Source: Ferruginibacter lapsinanis (GTDB taxonomy: Bacteria; Bacteroidota; Bacteroidia; Chitinophagales; Chitinophagaceae). From it: 64,000 bases of DNA. Location of the stretch: positions 434,001 to 498,000 of the forward strand of contig NZ_CP086063.1 in NCBI RefSeq assembly GCF_020783315.1, written 5' to 3'. The notes under the pieces were generated by a model. It worked only from the letters and a program-made list of their open reading frames with translations, had not been told where the DNA came from and did no database searches. Made by a program: the position numbers and the translations under genes. Below, one piece after another: positions 8,665 to 17,153 of the stretch; the stretch's first letter is position 1, and the number at the start of each line of letters is the position of its first letter.

Positions 8665-9375
8665 TTATTTCAGATTGTGATACACTTTCTGCACATCTTC
8701 ATCCTGCTCTAATTTATCCACTAATTTCAACACATCATTTGCTGCCTCTTCATCCAGCTCGGTCAAATTCATTGGTATACGGGTAAGTTCAGCCGTGATC
8801 ACTTCTATCTTTTTTTCTTCCAGCGCCTTGGCCATATGCCCGAATTCTGAAAAGGCCGTACGGATAATAATATTCCCTTCGCTATCTTCTCCTATTTCTT
8901 CTAAACCATAATCTATTAGTTCTAATTCAAGATCATCAACATTCAATCCGGTATTCTTTACTTTAAATTCACCCATACGAGTAAAAGTAAAAGCAACACT
9001 ACCACTTGTACCCAATGATCCGCCACTTTTAGTAAAATGCATACGCACATTCGCCACCGTTCTGGTAGGATTATCTGTTGCTGTTTCTACCAATACTGCT
9101 ACACCATGTGGCGCATATCCTTCGTAAACTACTTCATCATAATTGCTGGTATCTTTACCCATCGCTCTCTTAATAGCTGCTTCCACCCTATCTTTTGGCA
9201 TATTACAAGCCTTCGCATTCAGGTAGCATCTACGTAGTGCAGGATTACTATCAGGATCCGGTCCTCCGGCTTTAACAGCAATATTGATCTCTTTACCGAT
9301 ACGGGTAAAGTCTTTCGCCATTTTATCCCAACGTGCAAACATGGCACCTTTTCTTACTTCAAATATTCTTCCCAT
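8665..9375 (-). CDS. YebC/PmpR family protein
   Basis: 236 aa, the usual family length. Starts [30 protein letters not shown], continues with [58 protein letters not shown] and [20 protein letters not shown]. These cover the three YebC domains. Members act as transcriptional regulators or, from more recent work, as factors relieving ribosome stalling. Which applies here cannot be read from the sequence. The gene converges with the phzF-like gene at a shared terminator. Confidence 0.95.
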   Translation of the reverse strand: MGRIFEVRKGAMFARWDKMAKDFTRIGKEINIAVKAGGPDPDSNPALRRCYLNAKACNMPKDRVEAAIKRAMGKDTSNYDEVVYEGYAPHGVAVLVETATDNPTRTVANVRMHFTKSGGSLGTSGSVAFTFTRMGEFKVKNTGLNVDDLELELIDYGLEEIGEDSEGNIIIRTAFSEFGHMAKALEEKKIEVITAELTRIPMNLTELDEEAANDVLKLVDKLEQDEDVQKVYHNLK

Positions 9376-9522
9376 AATTTTAATCGTTAAAAACGTTTAA
9401 GGTTTAATACGTTTTAAGGTTATTTATTCCGTAACCAACTGCCTTCACTCTACTATTTGTGAATCGTTGCCGGGATGCAAATTTAGGGAAAATCATCTTG
9501 CCTGAAAAGAACATATAATCTG

Positions 9523-9734
9523 AGTAGTGGGTCGGTTTTAAAATATATTATAATGTAGAATTACCAATGTTCAGTTTACAGTAGTACAAAAGTTTAATCA
9601 GGGAACCATCCCCAAAACGGGATGTAATCGTTTTGGGGCGGCTTTTTTGGTTACTTTTTTTCCGCAAAAAAAGTAACAGAAGAGCTGTTACCTTAAAACT
9701 GTTTTCATTATAATTTTCAAACTGACCCACTACT
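9523..9734. mobile_element. MITE-like non-autonomous element with 22-bp terminal inverted repeats
   Basis: The ends are inverted repeats beginning AGTAGTGGGTC. Over 22 bp the two ends differ at only two positions (left GTCGGTTTT, right GTCAGTTTG). The 212-bp interior has no convincing gene but contains two hairpins: 9610-9638 (CCCCAAAACG/CGTTTTGGGG) and 9650-9677 (perfect 12-bp stem, loop CCGC). No unambiguous target-site duplication is visible. It lies in the 410-bp gap between yebC and the ABC ATPase. It could be a MITE or an internally deleted insertion sequence. Confidence 0.7.
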
Positions 9735-9785
9735 TATATGAAAAACTTCCTACTCTTTATCAGATGATTAGTAATTTTAAGCAGT

Positions 9786-11468
9786 ATGACCGAACCTGTT
9801 TTACAAGTAGAGAATATATCTATCAGCTTTTCTGCTGATGGCAATACCACCAATGCCGTAAAAGATATTTCGTTTTTGGTAGAACCGGCACAAACAGTTG
9901 CCATCGTTGGAGAATCGGGTTCGGGAAAATCGGTGACTGCTTTATCAATAATGCAATTGTTGCCCAAACAAAGCACTCTATCCGGCAACATCTTATTTGC
10001 CGGTAAAAATTTAGCTCAGTTATCTCCCAAAGAAATCAACACGATCAGAGGTAAAGATATCGGTATGATCTTTCAGGAACCGATGACCTCCTTAAACCCC
10101 GTATTTACCTGCGGCTACCAGGTGATGGAAGCCATTCAATTACACCAGCAGCTATCTGCCAAAGAAGCAAAAAAGAAAACCATTGAATTGTTTGAAAAAG
10201 TAAAGTTACCTGATCCTGCTGCTATCATTGACCGATACCCTCATCAACTGAGTGGCGGACAAAAGCAACGGGTAATGATAGCGATGGCAATCAGTTGCAA
10301 TCCTTCGTTGCTGATAGCTGATGAGCCTACCACTGCTTTGGATGTAACCGTACAAAAAACAATTCTTGACTTAATAAAAGAATTACAGCAACAAAATGGC
10401 ATGTCTGTTATTATCATCACACATGATCTCGGACTGGTTGCCGATGTTGCAGACAAGATCATTGTCATGCATAAAGGACAGATCGTTGAACAGGCAAATG
10501 CAAAAAATATCCTGACCGATCCACAACATCCTTACACAAAAGCCTTACTGGCATGCAGGCCCGGATTGCATCCTAAAGGAGAACGGCTGCCTTTGATCAG
10601 TGATTTCCTTGAAACTGATCCTTCTTCTCTTAAACAACAAAAAGAACACGCCGCCATCAATACAACCTCCAATGAAATAGTGTTGAAAGTGGAACATGTA
10701 AAAGTGTATTATCCGGGTAAGAGAACATTGTTTGGAAAAACGCCTGAACCTTTTAAGGCTGTAGATGATGTATCGTTTACCGTTAGTAAAGGTGAGATCG
10801 TGGGCCTGGTTGGTGAAAGCGGTTGCGGCAAGACCACATTAGGCAGGGCCATTTTACACCTGCAGCAGGTTACTTCCGGGAGTATACTACTACAGGAGAA
10901 AAATTTATCTCATTTACCCAAAACAGCATTAAGAAATTTACGCAAAGACGTGCAGATAGTTTTTCAGGACCCATATGGTTCTTTAAACCCACGGCTTACC
11001 ATTGGTGAAGCGATACTTGAACCGATGACAGTTCACTCACTTTTAGCCAACAACAAACAGCGAAAAGAAAAAGTGATCGAATTACTGGAAAAGGTAGATC
11101 TGGATGCCGGTTTCTATGATCGCTATCCCCATCAGTTCAGCGGCGGGCAAAGACAGCGTATCTGTATTGCTAGGGCATTGGCACTTAACCCCTCTTTTTT
11201 AGTGTTTGATGAAAGCGTGAGTGCGCTGGATGTAAGCGTACAGGCACAGGTACTCAATCTGATCAACGACCTGAAACAGGAATTCCAATTTACGGGGATC
11301 TTTATATCGCATGATCTTGCAGTGGTACGCTATATCAGCAACCGCATACTGGTAATGAACCGGGGTAAGATCATAGAAGAAGGAGATGCAGACCAGGTGT
11401 ACTTTTCCCCAAAAATGGACTACACAAAAAAATTGATCGATTCTATCCTGGGGAAGAACATTGTCTGA
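9786..11468 (+). CDS. Dipeptide/oligopeptide-type ABC transporter ATPase, two NBDs fused
   Basis: 560 aa with two complete ABC nucleotide-binding domains. NBD1 has Walker A GESGSGKS (residues 42-49) and signature LSGGQKQR followed by Walker B LLIADEPTTALD. NBD2 (~residue 295 on) has Walker A GESGCGKTT, signature FSGGQRQR and LVFDESVSALD. An oligopeptide-family C-terminal segment follows NBD1 (DPQHPYTKALLACRPG). This is the DppD-DppF/GsiA arrangement, energising peptide import with separate permeases. None are adjacent here. The ATG at 9786 lies 51 bp after the MITE-like element. Confidence 0.94.
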   Translation: MTEPVLQVENISISFSADGNTTNAVKDISFLVEPAQTVAIVGESGSGKSVTALSIMQLLPKQSTLSGNILFAGKNLAQLSPKEINTIRGKDIGMIFQEPMTSLNPVFTCGYQVMEAIQLHQQLSAKEAKKKTIELFEKVKLPDPAAIIDRYPHQLSGGQKQRVMIAMAISCNPSLLIADEPTTALDVTVQKTILDLIKELQQQNGMSVIIITHDLGLVADVADKIIVMHKGQIVEQANAKNILTDPQHPYTKALLACRPGLHPKGERLPLISDFLETDPSSLKQQKEHAAINTTSNEIVLKVEHVKVYYPGKRTLFGKTPEPFKAVDDVSFTVSKGEIVGLVGESGCGKTTLGRAILHLQQVTSGSILLQEKNLSHLPKTALRNLRKDVQIVFQDPYGSLNPRLTIGEAILEPMTVHSLLANNKQRKEKVIELLEKVDLDAGFYDRYPHQFSGGQRQRICIARALALNPSFLVFDESVSALDVSVQAQVLNLINDLKQEFQFTGIFISHDLAVVRYISNRILVMNRGKIIEEGDADQVYFSPKMDYTKKLIDSILGKNIV

Positions 11469-11717
11469 ATCAGAATTTCCGGCATTTGAAGATGTGCAGG
11501 ATCAGACAATAAATATTGAGAAGTGTTTCGAAATGGCAGAAGCTGATCCCGAAAATCGATCAATCCTGAAAATCCTTATTCAGACAAGTGAAAAAGTACT
11601 ACCTTTGCAGTCTTAAAATCATGCCGTAACATGATAAGCGCCTTTTAAACAGGCTACTATCTCTGTAAACTCTACAGTACAAGGTCTGATTATCATTAAA
11701 AAAATTTATTGATACAC

Positions 11718-12767
11718 ATGAAATTATCACAGTTTAGATTCGACCTCCCACTTAATCTGATTGCCCAAAACCCCACCAAAAGAAGAGAAGACAGCCGAAT
11801 GATGGTGGTGAACCGTAAAACCGGCAACATCGAAAACCGCAATTTCAGAGACATCATCGAGTATTTTGATGATAAAGATGTGATGGTAGTTAACAACACT
11901 AAAGTTTTTCCTGCCCGTATGTACGGACGTAAAGAAAAGACCGGTGCTAAAATTGAAGTTTTTTTATTAAGAGAATTAAACAAGCCAAACCGTTTATGGG
12001 ATGTGATCGTTGATCCTGCCCGTAAGATCCGTGTGGGCAACAAATTATATTTTGGAGAAAATGATGAACTGGTTGCTGAAGTAATTGACAACACCACCAG
12101 CCGTGGCCGTACTATCCGTTTCTTATGGGAAGATACGGAAGAGTCTTTCAGAAAGATGCTTGATTTTATGGGAGAAACCCCACTGCCAAAATACATCAAA
12201 CGCAAACCGGACGAAGAAGATAAAGAACGTTACCAAACCGTTTATGCAAAGCATGAAGGCGCTGTTGCAGCACCTACTGCAGGCTTACACTTTAGCAAGG
12301 AGTTGATCAAACGCCTTGAAATTAAAGGTATCCGTTTTGCAGAAGTTACTTTACATACAGGGCTTGGCACTTTCAGACCTATTGAAGTGGAAGACCTGAG
12401 CAAACATAAAATGGATGCTGAATATTACGGCATTGATGAAACTGCCTGCAAAATTGTAAATAAAGCTAAAGAAGATGGAAGAAGGATCTGCTCTGTTGGT
12501 ACTACCACTATGAGAGCGATGGAATCATCTTTCACTGCACAAAAATTATTGAAACCTTCTGAAGGATGGACCAATATGTTCATTCATCCTCCATATAATT
12601 TTTCAATTGCAGATTCATTGGTTACCAATTTCCATTTACCAAAAACAAGTCTATTAATTATGACCTGTGCTTTTGCAGGATACGACCTGGTAATGGAAGC
12701 TTACAAAAAAGCCATTAAAGATAAATACCGTTTCTTCAGTTATGGAGATGCGTTATTGATCATCTAA
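11718..12767 (+). CDS. queA: tRNA preQ1(34) S-adenosylmethionine ribosyltransferase-isomerase QueA
   Basis: Transfers and isomerises the ribosyl part of SAM onto preQ1 at tRNA position 34, making epoxyqueuosine. 349 aa from the ATG at 11718. An in-frame TTG at 11709 would add three residues but is the weaker start. Family motifs: [87 protein letters not shown] and [19 protein letters not shown]. No other queuosine gene is in the window. The 249 bp upstream hold no gene I accept. Confidence 0.97.
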   Translation: MKLSQFRFDLPLNLIAQNPTKRREDSRMMVVNRKTGNIENRNFRDIIEYFDDKDVMVVNNTKVFPARMYGRKEKTGAKIEVFLLRELNKPNRLWDVIVDPARKIRVGNKLYFGENDELVAEVIDNTTSRGRTIRFLWEDTEESFRKMLDFMGETPLPKYIKRKPDEEDKERYQTVYAKHEGAVAAPTAGLHFSKELIKRLEIKGIRFAEVTLHTGLGTFRPIEVEDLSKHKMDAEYYGIDETACKIVNKAKEDGRRICSVGTTTMRAMESSFTAQKLLKPSEGWTNMFIHPPYNFSIADSLVTNFHLPKTSLLIMTCAFAGYDLVMEAYKKAIKDKYRFFSYGDALLII

Positions 12768-13094
12768 TTATTTTTTCTTTTTAGATACAAGATCATAAGA
12801 TTCATCAACCAGCTCCAGCAGCTGGTTGTTTTTTATTGTGCCATCAACGATAACAGTATTCCAGTGTTTTTTATTCATGTGAAAACCGGGCTGCACACAA
12901 TCGTACTGTTCTCTTAATTCGATGGCATGATCGGGATCGCATTTGGCATTGAACTGTAGTTGCTCCGTATCTAACGGCACTAATAAAAACATTTTACCAT
13001 TCACCTTAAATACAACTACAGCATCTCCAAAGGGGAATCCTTCTGTAACATTTGGTTTTTGTAACACATAGTCTCTGAGTGTTTCGATATTCAT
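12768..13094 (-). CDS. MmcQ/YjbR family DNA-binding protein
   Basis: 108 aa from the ATG at 13094 (MNIETLRDYVLQKPNVTEGFPFGDAVVVFKV). The frame is open another 30 codons upstream, but that part is not conserved-looking and the MmcQ domain starts here. Motifs typical of the family: EGFPFGDAVVVFKVNGKMFLLV, FNAKCDPDHAIELREQY and PGFHMNKKHWNTVIVDG. The CyaY-like fold is described as double-wing DNA-binding, with unknown cellular role. Its stop codon abuts the queA stop (convergent, no gap). Confidence 0.9.
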   Translation of the reverse strand: MNIETLRDYVLQKPNVTEGFPFGDAVVVFKVNGKMFLLVPLDTEQLQFNAKCDPDHAIELREQYDCVQPGFHMNKKHWNTVIVDGTIKNNQLLELVDESYDLVSKKKK

Positions 13095-13220
13095 TAGAAT
13101 GTATTTTCTATTTGAATATACAATTTTTATTGCCCCGTACCCCACGGTTGGTATCCGCTCTAACGGAGTATAAAAAAAAGACAAGCCCTGACCGAATAAT
13201 TTTTTTAGTAGCCGGTCGGT

Positions 13221-13440
13221 GAAGGCTTCGGTATGATACCGAAAGCCTGCCGGAAGTCTGGGGAAGGCTTCGGTATCATACCGAAAGCTTGCCGGAAGTC
13301 TGGGGAAGGCTTCGGTATGATACCGAAAGCTTGCCGGAAGTCCGGGGAAGGTTTCGGGAACACCCGACGGGCTGCCGGAAGCCTGGGGAAGCTTTCGGGA
13401 TTACCCGACGGGCTGCCGGAGGTCTGGGGAAGCTTTCGGG
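13221..13440. repeat. Minisatellite: five 41-42-bp tandem units with palindromic core
   Basis: Unit starts fall at 13221, 13263, 13305, 13347 and 13388, with a partial sixth at 13429. The first three units are 42 bp and the last two 41 bp. Each begins GAAGGYTTCGG or GAAGCTTTCGG and ends GCCGGAAGYCTGGG or a close variant. The first three contain the palindrome TTCGGTATGATACCGAA or its variant. The GC content is far above the surroundings. Both strands lack stops here, so spurious overlapping reading frames with 14-residue periodicity arise. I do not call a gene. Confidence 0.92.
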
Positions 13441-13660
13441 CAAATAAAATGGCAGTGTAGTGGGAAAATAACATCTTAAACAACAGCTTTTTACCTAGCT
13501 GGTGGAAAATTGAAGTTTTTGAGTGATTTTAAGGAAAGGAAAATTGTATTGGCGCAATAACAATACAAAAACTATACTACTAAACCGTTGGTTTTCAATG
13601 GTGACTTTTTTTACGGATAGCGTGTGATATCAAATATATTTGTGTTAGCAGCAACATAAA

Positions 13661-14224
13661 ATGACAGTTCCTAAATATTTAATTCTTTTATTGACAGTTT
13701 TATTTTCTTCGTGTGGCAACAATTCGACACACACCAGCGAGGCAAACACTCTTGACACAAGTAAGTCGGTTGACACAGGAAAACAAATTGCCAATTCGAA
13801 ACCAGTAGACACAGCTCTTCTTAAAATTTGGTCTGCATTTCAACAGGCAGTTTCGACAAATAATATTTCGCAATTCAGACAACTTTCACTTGACAGTTTA
13901 TACTCTTGCGACACAACTTTGAGCACAACTAAATTTATTAAAAACTGCTACAAAGAAATTTTTGACACTTTACTTTTGAGAAAGATTACAATCCCGACAG
14001 AAATTAATCAGCTTGACAAAGAAATGGAACTTGGATACTTTACTAAATCTGTACCTAATAAAGCTGACTTTACTGGTGACGCTATTACGTTGAAACAATT
14101 TCAAGTAGTTAAAGAATTTACACCTGACGGAGCTTGGACAATGACATTTGATTTTATCAAGACGAAAGAAGGTTATAGATTTTTTGGTTGTGACTCTTAC
14201 GGTGGACCAATATGCTGCCGCTAA
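13661..14224 (+). CDS. Cassette 1: hypothetical lipoprotein, 187 aa
   Basis: MTVPKYLILLLTVLFSSC is a type II signal peptide with a lipobox Cys near residue 18, so a lipoprotein is expected. The mature part begins with a Ser/Thr/Asp-rich linker. It ends with FIKTKEGYRFFGCDSYGGPICCR, resembling the end of a small NTF2-like or DUF-type fold, but I do not recognise the family. The gene starts 17 bp after the cassette edge GTTAGCAGC. Its stop codon TAA lies inside the 3' signature GCCGCTAAC. This gene-to-site packing is cassette-like. Confidence 0.8.
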   Translation: MTVPKYLILLLTVLFSSCGNNSTHTSEANTLDTSKSVDTGKQIANSKPVDTALLKIWSAFQQAVSTNNISQFRQLSLDSLYSCDTTLSTTKFIKNCYKEIFDTLLLRKITIPTEINQLDKEMELGYFTKSVPNKADFTGDAITLKQFQVVKEFTPDGAWTMTFDFIKTKEGYRFFGCDSYGGPICCR

Positions 14225-14415
14225 CATTGGGTTTCGTGCAAGTTGGGCATGACCAGCAAACATCAACTAATTGCAAATCCAAGTTGTGGTTCGGGCTGGA
14301 CAAACAGCTTTCAACTTTAGTTCTTAAATTCGACTTTATATTTTCAATCAGCAGCGGTTTTAGGCGGACGGAATACTAATTCCCAACCTGCATAAAGCCC
14401 TGCCCGTTGTACGCC
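14214..14415. repeat. attC-like site 1
   Basis: Left edge GCCGCTAAC then ATTGGG and TTTCGTGCAAGTTGGG. Right arm CCCAACCTGCATAAAG, CCCTGCCC and GTTGTACGCC. Left and right arms pair as an imperfect ~30-bp stem around a ~130-nt interior. The left AAC edge pairs with the 5' edge of the lipoprotein cassette at 13644 (10 of 12 positions). The right GTT edge begins the next cassette. Confidence 0.75.
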
Positions 14416-14423
14416 ACTTTAAT

Positions 14424-15128
14424 ATGACCCGTCTACTAATCATACTATTTTTTTTGACTGCATTGTTTGACACTTCCTTTGGACAAAAACCGAAGGCGAA
14501 AAAACCAAATGTATCTGCAACTACCAAAACTGTTGACACCACACAAAACCCAATCAAAGACACTGCATTTTTAAACCATTTTGTAAGATTTTATGCAGAC
14601 AGTATTTTGACAATTGTTGACAGTTTATCGAATGACACAAATTTTTTAAAATCAATTGGTGACACTTCTATATTTGGGTACGGGAAATTTGCAAAGCCTG
14701 AACATAAAATTCGTTTTCCTGCAAGACCTTTAGGGTGGACAAGTGATTTTGAGCAAATTTTTACAAGTGACCAAATCTTTGAGTTGGACTCAATAATTAG
14801 CGGGTTTGAAAAGGAAACAAAAAACGAAATCGCAATTGTAACAATTGACAGTTCGAGTACAACAAAAGAAGAGTTTGACAACTTAATATTGACAATTTCA
14901 AATAATTGGGGCGTTGGTAAAAAAAGTTTGAATAATGGAATTACAATTGGCATAAGCACAGGACTTAGAAAAATTAGAATTTGCAACGGCTATGGAATTG
15001 AAGTAAAGTTGACAGACGCGGAAACAAAAAAAATAATTGACGACATTATACTTCCCGAATTTAAGAAAGGGAATTATTTTGTAGGGACAAAAAACGGACT
15101 ATTGACTTTAATGCAAAAAGTCCGTTAA
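14424..15128 (+). CDS. Cassette 2: TPM-domain protein, exported
   Basis: 234 aa with a signal peptide ending TSFGQ. Residues ~110-234 (GWTSDFEQIFTSDQIFELDSIISGFEKETKNEIAIVTIDS, NNWGVGKKSLNNGITIGIS, KIRICNGYGIEVKLTDAETKKIIDDIILPEFKKGNY) match the TPM domain (PF04536), known from YgcG/Psb32-type proteins. The usual C-terminal membrane helix is absent, so it is probably periplasmic or surface soluble. Starts 18 bp after the cassette edge and stops 6 bp before the next site. Function unknown. Confidence 0.85.
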   Translation: MTRLLIILFFLTALFDTSFGQKPKAKKPNVSATTKTVDTTQNPIKDTAFLNHFVRFYADSILTIVDSLSNDTNFLKSIGDTSIFGYGKFAKPEHKIRFPARPLGWTSDFEQIFTSDQIFELDSIISGFEKETKNEIAIVTIDSSSTTKEEFDNLILTISNNWGVGKKSLNNGITIGISTGLRKIRICNGYGIEVKLTDAETKKIIDDIILPEFKKGNYFVGTKNGLLTLMQKVR

Positions 15129-15134
15129 CAAAGC

Positions 15135-15334
15135 GGCGTACAACATTGGGTTTTGTGCAAGTTGGGTTCGACCAGCAAACATCAGCCAGTTGCAAATCCA
15201 AGCTGTAGTTTGGGCTGGACAATCAACTTTCAACTTTAGTTCTTAAATTCAACATTATATTTTCAATCAGCAGCGGTTGTGGGCAGACGGAATTCTAATT
15301 CCCAACCTGCATAAAGCCCTGCTCGTTATGGGCA
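15135..15334. repeat. attC-like site 2
   Basis: Left edge GGCGTACAAC is the exact reverse complement of GTTGTACGCC at 14406-14415, the 5' edge of the same cassette. The left arm continues ATTGGG and TTTTGTGCAAGTTGGG. The right arm is CCCAACCTGCATAAAG, CCCTGCTC and GTTATGGGC. Most of the interior is close in sequence to site 1, including TTTAGTTCTTAAATTC and TATTTTCAATCAGCAGCGG. Confidence 0.78.
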
Positions 15335-15348
15335 ATTATTATTGAGCT

Positions 15349-16176
15349 ATGCCATCCAAAATAACAAATAGACATGGAAAGGAATTCCTTAAATCCACCA
15401 GAATAAATCTTGCGGAGCGGGTTGCATACATGTGTAGTAATCCCTATTGTAGGAAATTAACTATTAAGCCCAGTTCTGACAAAAATATTGCAATCAAATC
15501 GGGAAAAGCTTCACACATTATTTCTGCTTCGCCAAACGGACCTCGTGCAGACGATACAAAATCCCCTCACTTTATTCGGTCTTTTGACAATGGCATTTGG
15601 TTATGTGACAAGTGTGCAAGAGAAGTAGACGACAATCAAAGTATTTATAAAAAGGAAGAATTAATTAAATGGAAATTCGATGCAGAGACTTATGTTGAAA
15701 GTTTGGTAACACAAGACACTCGACTTAGACAGTTAAGGCTTTTAATTCAAAATTATTTAAGCGCCTTACGTATATTGTCTGCGCTACCATCTAAACTTGA
15801 TCAAACTTTTGAAAACCCTAATGGTAACAATATTAATCTTACAAGACTTTTTATGGAACTTGAACTAGTGTTGTTCGATAACAAATTTTTGGAAGAAGCA
15901 AATCGTATTAATTCAATCATCAAAGATCTCGATAAAAATGTATGCCCTTTTGTACATTCAAACAAATCAGAATACTCTGTCAACATTTCGAACTGGAAAA
16001 ACCTTGCAGTAAAAATTTTAATGGTTGACATAATGCGATTTACAGCAGAATCTTATTCAAGATATTTGCAGCAAGAAACTGAAATGGTTAATGATGTGTT
16101 GGACAGTTTGAAAGCAAAAAGCATTGTACCTACTGAATTACCTTTAAAAGAAACTTATATAGCAACATATATATAA
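15349..16176 (+). CDS. Cassette 3: HNH-like nuclease-domain protein
   Basis: 275 aa. Residues ~22-115 fit a zinc-containing HNH/His-Me finger domain: RVAYMCSNPYCRKLTI (CxxxxC knuckle), GKASHIISASPNGPRADD with the candidate catalytic His in SHI, then DNGIWLCDKCAREVDDN, where the CDKC replaces the usual CxxH pair. This AHI-GPR-NGIWLC arrangement is common in proteins of bacterial defence loci. The C-terminal ~150 residues are helical and unrecognised. Cytoplasmic, no signal peptide. It stops 2 bp before its attC-like site. A role as nuclease or defence effector is inference. Confidence 0.8.
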   Translation: MPSKITNRHGKEFLKSTRINLAERVAYMCSNPYCRKLTIKPSSDKNIAIKSGKASHIISASPNGPRADDTKSPHFIRSFDNGIWLCDKCAREVDDNQSIYKKEELIKWKFDAETYVESLVTQDTRLRQLRLLIQNYLSALRILSALPSKLDQTFENPNGNNINLTRLFMELELVLFDNKFLEEANRINSIIKDLDKNVCPFVHSNKSEYSVNISNWKNLAVKILMVDIMRFTAESYSRYLQQETEMVNDVLDSLKAKSIVPTELPLKETYIATYI

Positions 16177-16178
16177 CT

Positions 16179-16380
16179 GCCCATAACAAACGGTTTTGTG
16201 CAATTGGGGCTTGACGGAAGTTCAATCGGCTGCAATACAGATCCAGTCTGCATATCCGGCAGACGGAATGCTGTTGATTAGTAGTTTTTAATTTCAATAT
16301 TTTGTTAGTAATTTAGCTTCAGTACTGGGCGGACAGTTGGTCAATTCCCCAACTGCACAAAGCCTCGGTCGTTGTGTGCT
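16179..16380. repeat. attC-like site 3
   Basis: Left edge GCCCATAAC is the exact reverse complement of GTTATGGGC at 15325-15333. The left arm TTTTGTGCAATTGGGG pairs with the right arm CCCCAACTGCACAAAG. The right edge is GTTGTGTGCT. The arm sequence differs from sites 1, 2 and 5, but differences on one side are matched on the other (GTTGGG/CCCAAC becomes TTGGGG/CCCCAA). The interior is largely unrelated to sites 1 and 2. Confidence 0.75.
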
Positions 16381-16404
16381 ATGCTCTGACAAACCTCAAA
16401 CCTT

Positions 16405-16908
16405 ATGGCAATTTTTGAAAATAATCCTGACCAATGGCAAAGACTTGACTGGCTAATTTTACAAAATGGCTGGACAAGTTTATACTGGCACCAGAGTGTT
16501 TTAAACAATGACATTGACTGGTTTAAAAACGAAAAGTATAACATCATTGATTTTGACTGCCAAAATTGGACAGACACAGATCAAATACATAAAGACATTA
16601 AAAAGGAACTTGTTTTTCCAGACTATTACGGCGAAAATTTCAATGTCTTAAATGATTGCCTATCCAACCTCGAAATTACCGACACAGGACTTGTAATTGT
16701 GTTTCGGCATTTTCAAATTGTTAACACGGATATTGCTCATGGATTGCTTGACATTTTTGCTCGTAATTCAAGGCTACATAATTTGTTTGGTCAACGCCTT
16801 TTGACACTTGTGCAAGTTGACAACCCAAATTATCAAATTGATCCAGTAGGTTCAAGTCCGGTTTTATGGAATGGTGCAGAATGGTTAGACTCAAAAAGAG
16901 GTTTATAA
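16405..16908 (+). CDS. Cassette 4: barstar-family (ribonuclease inhibitor) protein
   Basis: 167 aa. The central segment IIDFDCQNWTDTDQIHKDIKKELVFPDYYGENFNVLNDCLSNLEI carries the barstar hallmark (phi-D-x2, then FPxYYGxNxxxLxDCL). Barstar binds and inactivates barnase-type RNases in the cytoplasm. It is longer than classical barstar (~90 aa), with an N-terminal extension and a C-terminal tail. No RNase toxin gene is adjacent, so it is an orphan immunity gene. The ATG at 16405 is 34 bp after the cassette edge, the second longest leader in the array. Confidence 0.88.
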   Translation: MAIFENNPDQWQRLDWLILQNGWTSLYWHQSVLNNDIDWFKNEKYNIIDFDCQNWTDTDQIHKDIKKELVFPDYYGENFNVLNDCLSNLEITDTGLVIVFRHFQIVNTDIAHGLLDIFARNSRLHNLFGQRLLTLVQVDNPNYQIDPVGSSPVLWNGAEWLDSKRGL

Positions 16909-16929
16909 TAAGAATCCGTTTGACAGATT

Positions 16930-17137
16930 AGCACGGCACACAACATTGGTATTGCCAATAGTGGGGCTTGACATTGGAGCAATCAGCAGCGGTAATTCTG
17001 TTGTACTGTAGTTCGGGGCTCGACGAATAAAGCCCAGCTTTAGTTCTTAATATTTAACTTTATCAAAAGCCAGGCAGTAGTTCCGGCGGACGGATTTCTA
17101 ATTCCCCACCATCGGCAATACCTGCCCGTTGGTAGCA
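16930..17137. repeat. attC-like site 4
   Basis: Left edge GGCACACAAC matches the reverse complement of GTTGTGTGCT at 16371-16380 in 9 of 10 bases. The left arm ATTGGTATTGCC and AATAGTGGGGCTTGAC pairs with the right arm CCCCACCATCGGCAATACC. The right edge is GTTGGTAGCA. The arms are almost unrelated to the other sites in sequence yet keep pairing, which is covariation. The interior retains CTTTAGTTCTTAA and GGCGGACGGATTTCTAATTCC. Confidence 0.75.
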
Positions 17138-17153
17138 ACTTTACAGACACACT

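Noticed and set aside
9548..9730. Minus-strand frame inside the MITE-like element
   Set aside because: Hairpin and A/T-run sequence translated. No family resemblance.
11461..11616. An open frame after the ABC ATPase encoding LSESEFPAFEDVQDQTINIEK and onward, ending LPLQS
   Set aside because: It overlaps the ABC gene stop, has only TTG or a late ATG (11533), and is too short to judge. It might be a remnant of a lost gene but I cannot support it.
13205..13483. Overlapping long reading frames on both strands across the minisatellite
   Set aside because: They only reflect the 42-bp repeat with few stops. No start context, signal or family similarity supports a gene.
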